The notes: a model not told the origin generated them from the letters alone. A stretch of DNA of 64,000 nt from Apostichopus japonicus (GCF_037975245.1 NC_092572.1:24525989-24589988), one strand, 5' to 3'; counted from the first letter of the stretch, positions 28,463 through 43,995 are shown. Numbers and translations: made by a program.

Positions 28463-30427
28463 TCTGTAATTTACTCTAACTCGTAGCCACTTCCGATGAT
28501 AAGGGCTTTGGGAATCCTCTTACCCAATAACAAGACAGCATGGCTGGTTCTTTATGAAAAGTATGAGTAAGCTACAAGAAAAGAAACAAAGAATAAAAAC
28601 GAAGAAGAAGAAGGAGAGGGAGAAGAGAAAAAAAAGGTGAAACTAAAATCATAGCAAGGTTTGCGATAAGGACAGGATTTTTACCCCGTAGCATGGATTT
28701 ATTCTCCTAATTTCCCAGGCGTGAGATAATTACAGACAGGTAACAGTAAAATTGCCTTCTCTCTTCTGATATAAGTTATGAAAAACCCTTGCTGTAATCT
28801 ACCACGACGGCCAACTCGATTAAATTTCCTTGGCGGTTTATTTTCTTTGGACTTTTGCTTCTCCGGAGTCTTGTCTTTAAAGGATCGAGAGAGTAAGGGG
28901 AAGAGGAGATGACTTGGGGAGGAAAAAGAAGAAGCTGAAAACGAGATGGAAAACGAGAGAATGATCTTATTATTACTTCCCCCCCCCCCACATTTTCTTC
29001 CCTTTTTTGGTGTGTGGATAAGGTGCCATAGAAACTTTAATTTCATATGAACTAGACATGCAGATTTCAAGAGGTCGTTTACTTTTCGTCAGAACAATAG
29101 TAGAACAAGTAATAAAACAAAAACAGAGAATGATGGACAGAGAAGAGACAAAAGCATTATAACATCTCTTCATGCTGTTGCGAATGATCGGGGATATATC
29201 GACTTCTGACGTGCCTTGTTAATAGAATAACACAAAACAGATCAAGATCAGTATGTAAACATATATGTTTAAGTATATGTTTGAACATAAATATTATGTC
29301 AACATACTTATAAGGAGTACGGTATGTAACAAGTATATTTGACTATGTGTTTGAACCTAGAGATGTGTCAAACCACTTACATAGATAGATGCTAATATTA
29401 TGTTTGAATATGTTTGAACATAAAAAGGCAATAATGCACAATTGACTATAAACCATTCCTTGTTTTTGTTTTGTTTTTAGTAAACAGATAAGATATTACT
29501 TTGCTTTTACAGGTTTCGTCACTTTATTTTGGTAATAACACATTTTAAACCGAATATTTGGAACTTATAATCCAAAAAGTATAGAATGTTGAACATGTCA
29601 TCCGAAACATCATTTTGTTTATCTGTTTATGTTATATTTATGTTTTGATTTTAAGTTGGTTAAAGAAAATTGCGATGAAGGTGTTCAATTAATTGAAAAG
29701 ACACAAAAAAGGCCGTAATGATTACGTATTGCTAGCAAAATAAAGTAGCGACCAAAATGATTTAAAGTGATAAACACGGTTGTTGTAAATATGAGCAAAC
29801 AATTAAGAAGTTAAATTATGACCCGAAACTAGAAAATTAATATTAAAATATTCAGTGGTCGTCTAATTATTATTTCCTTGTTCAATGTTTATATATCTCT
29901 GCTGGAACAAACCACCGACTTTACTGACCGAAGTAACATATTTTTCACCCTTCAGGCGCCACAAAGCTACCGTACTTTCTGTTAAGTAATAAACGCGCAT
30001 CACCATGACGAGGTTCCATTCTCCGATATTGTTCTTTCAAGCAAAATACGAGAGTGAGGGAGAGAAAGAGATTTAAGCCTTGCAATTTGTGGCTTACATG
30101 AACGAGATATCAATGTTGCACTATATAACTGACAATGTTTTCTCTCTAATATTCTTCCCCGAGGCGATAAGGGAAGTCAAATATTCTCGAAGAAGACGCT
30201 TTTTTTTTTTTTTCTTCGCTATTTTTTTTTTTTTGTAAAGCTTAATTCAACTTTATAGGCGATGAACACTGACAACGTATCACGATATGTCGAGGCCGAG
30301 GTTAAGGAGGAAATTTACAGCTCGAAATTAGACTAAGTTAGAGCATAAAAAAGTTAGTGAAAATTTGTGAATAGGTCACACCGTGAAACTTGTTATTAAT
30401 ATAGTGCAGACTATAGGGGAAACTGTT
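26966..30427. other. Non-coding stretch, no gene recognised
   Basis: Contains an A22-(TA)8 tract at 28179-28217, a (TA)n(CA)n tract at 28410-28462, a C run at 28980-28989, a stretch near 29240-29415 in which GTTTGAA and TATGTTTGAACATA words recur, and paired poly-T runs at 30201-30213 and 30224-30234. No exon is supported. Confidence 0.5.
28410..28462. repeat. Compound (TA)n(CA)n microsatellite
   Basis: About 33 bases of TA followed by about 20 of CA, the same compound type as at 1765-1858. Confidence 0.95.
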
Positions 30428-30780
30428 AATGTTATATTTTGTGCATCTAATACTTATATGTTATGGCATAACAAAACCCCAAAAAAGTACATTTCATAAG
30501 TGGTCATAGCATGTCAGTCTCATATTTTTCGTACTTCGTTTTCTAATATGTTATGACCATTTACATTTTGTTCTTATTTTAAACTTAAAGTCATAACATA
30601 TTGCTTTTTTCTCTCCATTCGTCATACATACATCTGTTATATTGTGTGTATGTAGTGTTAATATGTTATGACCATATACATTTCACAATTTTATACGGAT
30701 AGTCAAAACAAACTACTGTTAGATTGTGTTCGCTTTTGTTTTTCGTATTATATATAAATGTTATATTTTGTGTAGGTTTT
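30428..30780. repeat. Degenerate tandem repeat of about 115 bp
   Basis: TTATATTTTGTGCATCTAAT-like segments recur at about 30432, 30638 and 30753. TAATATGTTATGACCAT-TAC occurs at about 30544 and 30658 (114 bases apart), with a variant at about 30457. The inverse TGGTCATAGCATG and GTCATAACATATTG also occur, so each unit can form a hairpin. The array ends about 380 bases before the Ig exon, inside the upstream intron. Confidence 0.7.
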
Positions 30781-31156
30781 CCTTATTCTAGATAAGTCTA
30801 TCGTAGTTTCTTGTTTGGTTACAAACAACATGAAACATGTAAAACTGTAACATAAAATTCCGCCTGGTCGTATAGCAAAATATTTAGAGGGTGCCCTCAC
30901 CTTGATTATTTATGACGTCACTCGTCAATCGCTGCGGATTGCGCAAAGCAAAATTGTAACTCTTTAGCCGCGTAAACAGAAATGTTTATTTAAACTCTAT
31001 TTTGTATAGTATCATATACTTTGTTTTTTCCAACAAATTGCAGGGGCGCCATTTTTAAAAAAGTTCTAAATCTGCTTAATTTGCTATAATCTTATTCCTT
31101 ATATGTGGTAACTGTTTGTTCATTTTCTTTTCATCCTTTAAAAAAAAAAAAAACAG

Positions 31157-31480
31157 TTTCCGATGAGAGTCTTGCAAACGAGCAACTGAAGGGTCCAGTT
31201 TTTGTCAGTGTGCCCCCGTCACGTTTCGATTATTCGGAAGACCGCGGCGGGAAACTCACGTGTAGTGTCTTTGGCAATCCAACCCCTGCCATACAGTGGG
31301 TAGATACTGAGGGCGTACTCATAGAGTCTCAGCCGAACATACGCACCGTGGACAGTAACGGGACTATAACCTTCCACCGAATCACGACTGGTAACTATAC
31401 TTCCAGTGCTGGAATATACAGATGTATCGCCCGTAACGCTGTAGGCTCCATAAGAAGCCCGGATATCAGAATTAATGCAG
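31157..31480 (+). CDS. Dscam: Internal exon encoding a Dscam-like first Ig domain
   Basis: This 324-bp exon encodes one complete I-set-like immunoglobulin domain of a cell-surface adhesion receptor. Numbering from the split first codon, the intradomain cysteines are Cys36 and Cys90, the core tryptophan is Trp48 (IQWVD) and the tyrosine-corner region is Tyr88-x-Cys90. N-glycosylation sequons are NGT at 68 and NYT at 80. The pattern GPVF, then P-P-x-R-x-D, GNPxPxIxW, a late NGTITF strand and ARNAVGSIRSPD follows Ig1 of Dscam proteins as I know them; Dscam is a homophilic neuronal receptor at the plasma membrane. The acceptor is a pyrimidine stretch, an A-run and CAG at 31154-31156; the donor is GTAAGT at 31481. 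Both boundaries are phase 1, typical of Ig-domain exons. The open frame runs on past both sites only by chance. Other Ig-superfamily receptors (contactin-, sidekick- or hemicentin-type) cannot be excluded. Confidence 0.72.
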
Positions 31481-32395
31481 GTAAGTTTAATAGAAAATGT
31501 ATACCTCTGTTGTTTATTTATGTTACGTCATTTTGTTGTCCCCCGTGGGTGGGGATGCAGCATGTTTTTTTTATAAAGATGGGGGGTGTGGACTTGGTGT
31601 GGTTGCAGCCGACTCTGGGCCATGCAGGGTGTGTGAATATTATAAGGAGATATGTATCATTAAATCGTACATCTTACGTAAAATGTATGTATATATATGT
31701 AGATATATATACATATATGTGTGTATCTTTCTCTTTTGGGTCGCCAAAAATGTAAAAGAAAAACGGTTCTTGTAAAATTTGTTATTCGTTCATTTTATGT
31801 AGGCTTAGTTATGGGTTTTAACGTCTTATTTAGACTATAATTGAGGTTTGGCTATGATAACTGTTCATAAAACAAACCGGAAAAGGGTTATTGATCCTTC
31901 GGCCTCTTGAAGGACACTTAAGAAAACTAACAAACAACTAATCAATCCACCACGGGTCTTTCATTCTTTCAAAGAGACATCGAACCAGACACTTTGAAAT
32001 CAGTTTCCAGTCGCTTGCCTTTTTTGTTTTCTTCCTCTCCTTCTGCCTTGTGACTCAAAGAAACGTAAACAGTTAAAGGAACCACTGAGGTTTTCCCAAA
32101 TGTCCCATTTTTTGGTCTAGAAATTTGGGTAAAATTGTGGTAAATTGTTGTCACTCTCTTTATATGGTCAAATCAAATCCAAAGTTTTGGAAAGAGAGGA
32201 GGTTGTTGCATGTATCGCGGTTACGATGGTCAACAACAGAGTGTAAAGCACTGTTATATGGAACGCGAAGGGGGACACTTTGTGTGCCTATATATGAACA
32301 ACACCGAACTGCCATGACAGGGACTTACTTCGAGCTGTGGTATACCAAAGCCTGTTGCACTGGAAGCATGGGACGAACACTGGCCCGAGAACCAC
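31481..32395 (+). other. Start of the intron downstream of the Ig exon
   Basis: GTAAGT at 31481 is a strong donor. The next 900 bases hold no recognisable exon. The open frame that runs through the donor to about 31755 becomes low-complexity (TATATATGTA) and has no Ig features. Confidence 0.65.
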
Positions 32396-32862
32396 CCGAG
32401 GTGAACACACACACGAGGTGAACGCATGAACAACGGTGTTAACTCTAACATAGACCACAACACGAGGTGAGCACAAGGGGAACATTGTTAACTCTAACAC
32501 AGACCACTACACGAGGTGAACACAAGGGAAACATTGCTAACTCTGATACAGACCACAACACGAGGTGAACACAAGGGCAACAGTGTTAACTCTGGCACAC
32601 AGCACACACGAGGTGAACACAGGGGTAACAGTGTTAACTCTGATGCAGACGACAACACGAGGTGAACACAAGGGCAACAAGTATTAACTCTGGCACACAG
32701 CACACACGAGGTGAACACAGGGGCAACAGTGTTAACTCTGATGCAGACCACAACATGAGGTGGACACAAGGGTAACAGTGTTAACTCTGGCACAGACCAC
32801 AACACGAGGTGAACACAAGGGCAACAGTATTAACTCTAACACATACCACAAAATGAGATGCA
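32396..32862. repeat. 49-50-bp minisatellite, about nine copies
   Basis: The unit starts CACGAGGTGAACACAAGGGC, continues with an AACAGTGTTAACTCT core and ends CAGACCACAA. About nine copies run head to tail from 32412, preceded by a short CACACACACGAGGTGAAC lead. Copies ending GGCACACAGCACA and GATGCAGACNACAA alternate in the middle, which indicates that a two-unit block was duplicated. The GTTAAC core is conserved in most copies. It lies in the intron about 0.9 kb after the Ig exon. Confidence 0.95.
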
Positions 32863-32865
32863 GGA

Positions 32866-33418
32866 CTGAGGCTTGCTCGAGGGGCTACAATGTAACGTGA
32901 GGGTTGGCCATGTATACTACCAACATTCAAACGAGCGACTAGTTGTCCTACAGTATAAACAATACAAATTATAATGACTGATTTCTCCCTTATCTTTCGA
33001 AGCTAATGAAGTCATCGTTACGGTTTGTGATTTTAGTAAGTAGCTTGCTTTAAGATGAAAGGAATTTCGTAAATAGACCGAATAGAGATATGCTTTATTA
33101 TGACAAAATTAACAATCATAGATTAATACACGACTCTTTGAAACACAACGGCATTCGATGTTATACCATATATTATTTAATGAGTTTAAATTGTTTACAA
33201 GGACCTCGAAACTATTACAATGTGATGGGGTGGGGTGGGGGGGGGGGGGTGAAGACATTAAAGACACGGCTTGTCCAAACTTCAAAACATTGTGTGGGTG
33301 TGTGTGTGTAATCATAACGGGAAACCGTGTGAGTAATATCACACAAGAAGCTATAATACTTTCCAGCAACAAAACAACATTCCCCCCTTTTCGACTCTCA
33401 GATGAATTCTTATTATAC

Positions 33419-33458
<40 letters not shown>

Positions 33459-34339
33459 TATCTTTACCAAAAACCAAGCTTATTGACTTATTTTTACACA
33501 TCACTTCACGATTGATTTAGGGGATGGTAGTGCATTGTGGTGTGAGGGTCGTTCAATTCGCGGCTAGCTGGTATAGTAGACATTCCAGCGAAGGCAAATA
33601 AGGGGAACCGTGTGCAGCGTAGCATCGATTGGTTCAAACCGATCACGTCATCTAGTACAGACCTCAGGCTACAAGAATTCTGCTAATTACATTTCTCTCA
33701 CCCTTTTCCACATTTCTCGTTCTTTGTTGTAGTATAGGATGATAATAGTCTCTTTACCATATTGTGGATGACTTTCAACTTTATTTGTGTTATAAACTAC
33801 TTTGCCAGCTGGTTGGTATAGGACATTTTGACGTGACAGAACATTACTCATTTGTTTTTTTTTATTTTTCATTTGATAAAATTAGCAATATGATTTAGTT
33901 TTGAGTTTATTTGGAAAGTCGTGCTTATTGCATGGGACGTGAGCTAATGTCCCATTATTAAGTCAGAGATAATTTTTTTCTTCACAAGATTAAAAGTTGA
34001 TCTTATTCCAATTTTTAGGACCGTTTACAACTATTATTAAGGGACATAAAAATGTCACCATGAACGGCTGTAAAACAAGGAGTGAAAAAAAAAACTGTAA
34101 TATAAAAAGAAAGATTAAAAAAAGGAAGAAGATATTGGTAAGCGTCGAATACATTGTGATATAAAATGAACTAATAATACATAGCATTTCTTTGAATGGA
34201 TAGTCTAGACGATTTTTTCTGGGGAGTGGCAAGGGAGGGGTGGGAGGGGGCTGATGAGAGTGGAGCATGTTATAAGCATCCTGGATAAATTTGCATTCAA
34301 CCTCTACATATCGTTTTCGAGCTGACATGCGTTGTACCA
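32866..34339. other. Non-coding intronic stretch, nothing recognised
   Basis: Holds a G-rich run at 33228-33250 (GGGGTGGGGTGGGG then pure G) and a TA-then-T tract at about 33425-33459. No exon is seen. Confidence 0.5.
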
Positions 34340-34900
34340 AAAGTAAACAAATGTAGAAGCAAACAGGTGTGATGTCATAGATGCACACTGACATACATTT
34401 GGTCCATGTTTGTCTTTAAAATGTATTTCCTATTTTCTCCTATAAAATTGGTAATGTATTAACATAATGAAAACACACTAAAGTCATTGTGGGTATCGAT
34501 AACATCAAATCCACTTAAGGAAAGTTGGAAACCCTAATCCAATTCAAAAGTCCAAACAATAAAGCGAAAAACAATATAATAATAGAGAAGAAACATTTTG
34601 CTGTTAGAGTACAACTATGACGTCAAACCTGTTTGCTTCAAGTTCACGACTTTACAAAACTTTGGAAAATTTCAACTATCAATATCTCGACAACGTCATG
34701 TATAGGAATTGGATGAAAAATTTGCCACTACTGTTGTATGACCACTATATGACCACATGACTATGACCACTTTTAGTATATAACCAATGGTAAGACCACG
34801 TGAGTTGACGTCACACCTGTTTGCTTCAAGTTCACTTACGGTACAAACTGACAATTTCAAATGTCAATATCTCGAGAATGGGTGAGTTTCACGTCCATCG
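34340..34900. repeat. TGACGTCA-bearing repeat family C, one inverted and two tandem copies
   Basis: TGACGTCACACCTGTTTGCT followed by TCAAGTTCA occurs at about 34806. A sister copy (TGACGTCAAACCTG...) starts 188 bases earlier at 34618, and a minus-strand copy is near 34357-34390 (GAAGCAAACAGGTGTGATG). The tandem copies also share the following ATTTCAANTNTCAATATCTC at about 34670 and 34853. Further copies are at 43.2-43.4 kb. This is a dispersed repeat; the conserved core contains a perfect CRE/ATF-type octamer. Confidence 0.72.
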
Positions 34901-35855
34901 TCATTCGGACGAAAATAAAGTTCAGTGCGGTTATTTTTGCAAACTTCAACAGTATACCGTATTTGTCAGCATAAACTTTGACAGTTAGTCCAGAGATACC
35001 CTTGCATGGGCCTCGCATTCCTCGGCTCCAAAGCCACCCCTTAATTTATAACAGGTTTTAATCCTCCTGCAGCCCGACCTTGCTCCTGTGTAAGGGCTCC
35101 TCTGGAGAGCAATGCTTCTGCACTGAGCAGGACTACTCTCATTGAAGATGACAATAATAAATAAATCATAAATAAAAAGTTGGGGAAATTAGTATTTGAA
35201 ATTACATTTGTTTTTAACAGTTTGGATAAAATACCCGACCACTACTCATAGTACATAATACGTTGCCACGGTATAAAGGTGAACTACTTATATCCTTCCA
35301 AAACACTACAGAAAAACATAACGATCTTTGAAAATTAATTTTAATTTCGAGATCCTTGCATATACTCCAGGAATCCCAGTCATTACAGTCCAGAAAATTG
35401 CTTCAAAATGGACGGACAACTTTCTTTAGTTTTTGTATGTGATCAGAGAAAGTATGAAGACAGAGAGAAGAGACAGGGATTGAGAGAGAGAGATGGAAAG
35501 AGAGAAAGATAAGGAAAATGAAGAGCAGACAGGCACACGAGCTGATCAAAGCCCATGGCAAAATGTTGAACCGGAAGTTTGGGGGTACAAGCAAAAACAA
35601 CAAAACAACACAGGGCTTTAAATATATTAGATCTTTACTGATTGTAAGAAGGGGGGAAAATGCTAAGCTGGAAAATTTACCGAGTATGGCTCTTGATATA
35701 ATGGCGTGAACGTAGATTGTATATTTCGGAAAGAGTACAAAATGTATTGAGTTAACCACGAGTTAACCGTGGTGATGTAACCATGGTAACATGATCACGA
35801 TTTGAATGAGTTATACCCTGTAATATTCAGTTATAGAAGAATACAAATTAAGTAT

Positions 35856-35944
<89 letters not shown>

Positions 35945-35963
35945 GTGATGGTGGTGGTGGTGG

Positions 35964-36027
<64 letters not shown>

Positions 36028-36775
36028 AGTATAATACTAATAATATTAGTATTAGTAATAGTAATAGTAATAGTCATTGTCATTGTAATTGTAATTGTAA
36101 TAATAATAAAAATAATAAATATCAAAAATATCAACAATAATTATGATTACATTGTAATAATGATATAGTATCGCATTGGTTAGAAAAGCACTAGAAAGTC
36201 AATAAAAAAACATACAAATATACAATAACACACACGTCCACTCGCACACTCACACATACACTTTAATTGAAATGACATTGCAGAGGTTATATCCAGGGAC
36301 TTCATTTTCAGGGTCGAATATATCTGCGAAGTTCAGTCTGATTGTTCCCTTGAAGAAAGAAAAAACAAAACAAGAAAAAGAGAAAAGATTTTTTTTTCAG
36401 TTAAGAGTTGGCTACACACTGGGTTATTTGCTCAAAATTACGTTTTATTAGGAAGCTACCCTGGTATGCGATTATGATCGATAGGAGTATGTCGAAATTA
36501 CAAATGGTTTCATTTATAACTTTACTTGCTTTTGAAATTGCCTGTATAGTGGCGGATAAACGTTCATATTGTGAACTGGTTGCCATGGTTGTACCTTGCT
36601 TTGACGGAGGGGGGGGGGGTGAGTAAGGGTTCAGGCAGACAATGGAATTGGGGAAAGGAAGGGGTTGGGGAGGGGTGGAGGTGGTGGAACAATACTAGAC
36701 CTAGATAGTTTTCAGACAGAATAAATGATAGTTATTAAATAATTGGAAAAAAAAGGAATCTTGTAGATGGCGTAA
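34901..36775. other. Non-coding stretch, no gene recognised
   Basis: Contains a GA-rich tract at about 35452-35512 and the ATG microsatellite listed separately. The open frames here are simple-sequence artefacts. Confidence 0.5.
35857..36027. repeat. (GAT)n trinucleotide microsatellite
   Basis: About 170 bases of GAT repeat, with a GGT-type interruption at 35944-35966 and decay into AGTAAT repeats up to about 36080. It reads as poly-Ser on the minus strand, which is why a low-complexity open frame appears. Confidence 0.97.
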
Positions 36776-37148
36776 ATTACAACCAGGGGTGCAATAACGC
36801 ATAGCCTATTTCCGGTATAATCGGGGATGGGGAGGGGGAGTTAGTTTAGGACAAAATATTAAAATAAAAATTAATTATGTACAGAACCTATATGATAAAC
36901 AATTTATATGTACGGTACAACTTAAACAGTCGAAAATTCATCAACAATATTTCAAAAGTTATATATCGCCATTTTGCATTTGCTAAGCAATAATTAATTT
37001 CACCGAAATTCCTCAAAAGGGGACCGGCCACCCATCTTCTTACATCCCCTCCATTGGACGACACAATATCTTAGCTTACCCGCTCCCCCCCCCCCCCCAC
37101 CCCCATCCCTCTCCGCGACCGTACAGAAATTGTGCCCCTGGTTACAGC
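36776..37148. mobile_element. Second hAT-like MITE (degenerate)
   Basis: The body 36784-37140 (357 bp) starts CAGGGGTGCAAT and ends ATTGTGCCCCTG, inverted ends of 12 bases with one mismatch. The flanking octamers ATTACAAC (36776-36783) and GTTACAGC (37141-37148) agree at six of eight positions, consistent with an aged 8-bp hAT target duplication. Inside, a G-rich block lies near the left end (36827-36840) and a C run near the right end (37086-37099). This layout is similar to the element at 4.6 kb. No coding capacity. Confidence 0.68.
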
Positions 37149-40030
<2,882 letters not shown>

Positions 40031-40100
40031 GAAAGACTTGAACAAGTCTAAACAACTATGACATCATCCAGCCACATATACTGTCAAGTTTGATTGTCTT
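40031..40100 (-). mobile_element. Family B fragment (minus strand)
   Basis: GACTTGAACAAGTCTAAA followed by CTATGACATCATCC is the reverse of the TGATGTCATA-TTAGACTTGNNCAAGTC core at 26.85 and 62.39 kb. Only the core is clear; flanks are too diverged to delimit. Confidence 0.55.
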
Positions 40101-42497
40101 TTTTTCTGTTTTTCGATTACAATGCGCACATGTTTCTTACAATGGAATATTGTTTGTAAATGTTCTATAATGTTGCAGTTCGTATCATGATGACCTTATT
40201 CTGACAATGGGTCAACAACAAAATAATAATTCATCTTATAAAATATGAAAAACAACAACAACAAATCGAAAGTAAAAAGATTCCACCTTCTCTAGTGGCA
40301 ATATTACATTACAAAATGGCAGGTCGAACCTATACCGTCGACTTCACTCCAGCTAGGATAAATACTACGAAATGTTCGCTTAGGCATAGGCTTCGTCTCA
40401 GTTTAATTTATATATATATATCTATATTTCCGTAATTTTATAAGCCTACATCGTTCTTTCATATCTTGATTAATTCCGCCGTAATTTTTTTGGTTTTTTA
40501 CTCTCTTTTTTTCCCCATTTTTTTTTTGTGTTTTACGAAAAAGGAAGAAGCTTTTGGTGATGTTAGCTAACTCCCACGTGAAATCGACGCTACTTCACGA
40601 AATTACAAAAACTACTTCAAATAATTCAACCATCACGCCATCAATGATGTATATAATCCTTAAAGGAACGCAATGATGACGTATATTATGAAAGAAAGAA
40701 ATATTTAAACATATGGATTGTTACAACTTACATATAGTTTTGATCTCATTCACGAAACAAAAACAAAAACATGTCCTCGATGGAGGATGACTTTTATAGG
40801 CACTAATTTAAATTGATTATATTTTGTAGGCCATCGACATACACTTGTTTTGAGTTTTGAGAAATGACCCTTGGAACGGAACCAGTGACGTCATCAATTA
40901 ACGTGACCATTCTGCCAGTTCCTCAGATATCACACAAAGACGTAAAGGGAAAAAGCAACACTTTTTGTTTAAAAAAAAAAAAAATGTTATTTCTGCAAAA
41001 CATTACTAATTTGTCGATTTGGTGTTGGAATGTCATTCATGGGATGCTCTGTTGCTTAAACTTTTAATGGTTTACTTTTTCATGGCCAAGGACCCTCACA
41101 TGACTTTACAACGATAACACCAGGTCATTGGTAACTTGTCGCACCCAAACACTAACGTGTACACAATTCAAACAATCCCTCCTGGGGCACCCTAGTGCAC
41201 CATATCTACGTGTCCCCTGGGGGGGGGGACTTCCCATCGGGTGAAGCCAAAAACCGGCGCACGCAACTATAACTACAAGTTACCAGCTTGCAAGTCCCCA
41301 TTTATACTGATTTTCTTTTGTTTTGAAATTTAAATAATAATTTTTATCGCAGTATTTCACTTTTATATTTAAAAATTTATTTTAACGTACACCTTTATTT
41401 CAAGTTGTACATTTCAAAGCTTTGCTCCTCCGCATTTCAAAGGAGGTTTAAAGTTTGATAGACTTTTTTGAATTCAACCGAGAAAGAAAAGAAGAAATGA
41501 AAAAAAAAATTAAGAAAGAAAAAGAAAGTCAAGGCTTATGTGCTTATGACATTAAATAAATTATATTTGGACCGAATCGGATGCGATGGATTAAAGGCGA
41601 TAGTGTGTTGTGAAATTTCTGTAGAATTTATTGAATGGCCACCGGAAATCAAAATAGATTTGATTTCTTGTAACTATGTTCAATGGTTCGTGAAAATGTA
41701 TAAATGTTCAACGTATATCTGGATACACTAAAAAAACATTACAATCCTACCCATCCCCCCCCCCTCACCCCTCCCACTCAAAAAAAAAAAATCCACTCCG
41801 GAACTTATTTACGTCCCAAACCGCGACTTATCCTTTAACAATACTCCATTTATTTCCCAAGTTTCGGTAGTATTTCTGCCTATAAGCTGTCTAACCTTTC
41901 AGAATAGAAATTTTGGATTTTTACTGTGATTAAAGTTGATGTGATCTAAACCTTCCTTAATCTCGACTCTTCATTTCCCAATAATGGGATTTAATGAAGA
42001 GAATAACCACGGGAAGTTAAACATTATAACACACACACACACGGGACTATAGCTTAGAACGGATAAAAGCAGTAAAATGTCCCCTGAATTAAGTTTAAAA
42101 AACAGAATCCATAGTCGTAATAAACGATTTAGTGGAAAGTTGAATACAGTGCACTGAAAGAGATTAGGGTGGGGAGTTGGGGGGGGGGGGCGGGCGAGGA
42201 AGTAACATCCTGGGTTAGGGTATACGCCTACGCTTATTTTAAAAGATAAAGTTCGGTTGATTTGATCAAGTCGTTTTTGCGATGTCAAAAGGCCATATTA
42301 CAATCCCATACTACAATATAATGCAAATAGTAACTTTCAACGTCGAGAAATGATTTGGTTAGAATATTGCGATAACTTATTATATATGGATCAAGTACAT
42401 GCAAACTACCAAGATCACAATTAGTTTTGCATTGTTTTACCGAAAGTCGCAACAACCAGGAACGATGGCATTAGTTCAAAATATGACTCAAGTTATT
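40101..42497. other. Non-coding stretch, no gene recognised
   Basis: One TGACGTCA at 40886, a 10-G run near 41220-41229 and a C-rich run at 41755-41764 are the only features noticed. No exon or RNA gene is supported. Confidence 0.5.
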
Positions 42498-42942
42498 TTT
42501 GCAGTGAAACCATATAAACCATATGCTAACAGTGTAATTTGTATGATACACCATTTCTGTATATATTGTATTGGCCAGTTACAGTAATAAGTTAAATGTA
42601 AGTATAAGGAAGAGCAAGGTTAAAGTTTGCAATTGAAACCGCCCAGTTGGTGACAATTTTTTTGTATACTGTACTGTCATATCCCGCTTCAGAGCACTCG
42701 TACTGTCAGTATTGGCAGTATGAATATCATGTTTCTATCAGATCAAGGTTTAAGGAACTGTGTGTACTGTCAATACCTGTGCTTCGAAGCATGATATGGT
42801 AGGACAGTATAGAGTGGTATTAACATTAGCAAATTGTGCCAACTGGCTGAATGAAACCCATATAATGCATATAGGTAAACAGTTAATTTGTGTGATACAA
42901 TGATTATACTGTTTTGACCAGTTACAGTAATAAGTCAACAGT
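42498..42942. repeat. Degenerate direct repeat, two arms about 350 bp apart
   Basis: The segments 42503-42595 and 42852-42937 share, in order, GAAACCATATA/GAAACCCATATA, TNAATTTGTRTGATACA and CCAGTTACAGTAATAAGT. Between them, GTACTGTCA and TACTGTC words recur. This looks like a worn tandem duplication of a unit of about 350 bp. Confidence 0.6.
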
Positions 42943-43194
42943 TAACAAAATCGACCACGCATATATATATAGAGCTCCTAGTAAGGTCTAAAGGTGTTTG
43001 GTTACGGGTTCAATATTACATGTCGTGGCTATAATAGAGAAAAGTGACAACCAAACAAACACACAAAACGCAGTTTCGAAAGGTTAATCCAGGTGGAAAT
43101 TTATTTTTGACAAACGAAAGAGGAACATAGTCTGAGCATCATGGTGACATTTGCAAGCAATCCTTAAATTGCGCTCTCGAGATATTGCCATAGG

Positions 43195-43425
43195 TGGAAC
43201 TGTCACTGCAGATTTTAATAGAAGTGAACTTGAAGCAAACAGGTGTGACGTCATAGTTGCACACTGACAGCACGATGACTGTTAACAAAATGCCAACGAA
43301 TGAGATGTGTTGATATTGAGATGCTTCCTAGTTTTGACGTATAGGAAGTTGGATTTTAACTTTAAAGTAATTTATATCAGTGGTGTCCTTCTTTGACATC
43401 ACATCTGTTTGCTTAAAGTTCATTT
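43195..43425. repeat. Family C copies (one minus, one plus)
   Basis: GTGAACTTGAAGCAAACAGG followed by TGTGACGTCATAG at about 43222-43255 is the inverse of the 34.6/34.8 kb motif. TTTGACATCACATCTG then TTTGCTTAAAGTTCA near 43395-43425 is a diverged plus-strand copy in which the central CpG has become CA. CTCTCGAGATATTG upstream (43178) matches the inverse of the ATATCTCGAG block at 34.87 kb. Confidence 0.65.
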
Positions 43426-43631
43426 TGGGTGCAAAAAATATATGTACACTTCAAGTGTTTGTTACTTGTTACAAAACGGTATGTAAGAACTGAGTGAAAC
43501 CATCGCCAGGATGGTTAGAATATCTTCCTCTTTTACCATTAAAAAATATTCATCTGGTCTATCCTTATAACTGTAATGAAAAACTGAACCAACGGTGTAC
43601 TTTATATCTCGCATACGCGATTATAACTTAC

Positions 43632-43995
43632 ATACGGTACATACACTTTGTGGTACATATAAATACATTGTGTGGTTCGATTATGATATATACATTGCGT
43701 GGTACATGCATATACACTGTACACTGTGTGGTACACATATACTTTGTGTGGTACACATATACACACTGTGTGGTACACATATATACACTGTGTGGTACAT
43801 ACCTGTTTATATATATACATACACACACTGTGTGGCACATATGTATACACTGTGTGGTACATATCTATATATATATATATACACAATGTGTGGTATTTAT
43901 ATATATTCACTGTGCGGTACATATCTATATATACCCTATTGTAGCCTATACATATAATATATATGCTGTATATATATATATATATATATATATAG
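43632..43995. repeat. GTGTGGTACAYATAYACACT minisatellite ending in a TA tract
   Basis: About a dozen imperfect units of roughly 20-40 bases built on CACTGTGTGGTACATATATA run from 43632 to 43930, then a TA tract at about 43969-43994. Open frames in several phases on both strands come from this low-complexity sequence. Confidence 0.9.

Noticed and set aside
31481-31755. Extension of the Ig-domain reading frame past the exon
   Set aside because: A strong GTAAGT donor ends the Ig domain at the normal place; beyond it the frame loses Ig character and becomes low-complexity.
35811-36137. Poly-Ser protein with Thr/Ile repeats
   Set aside because: Reading of the GAT microsatellite and its degenerate edge.
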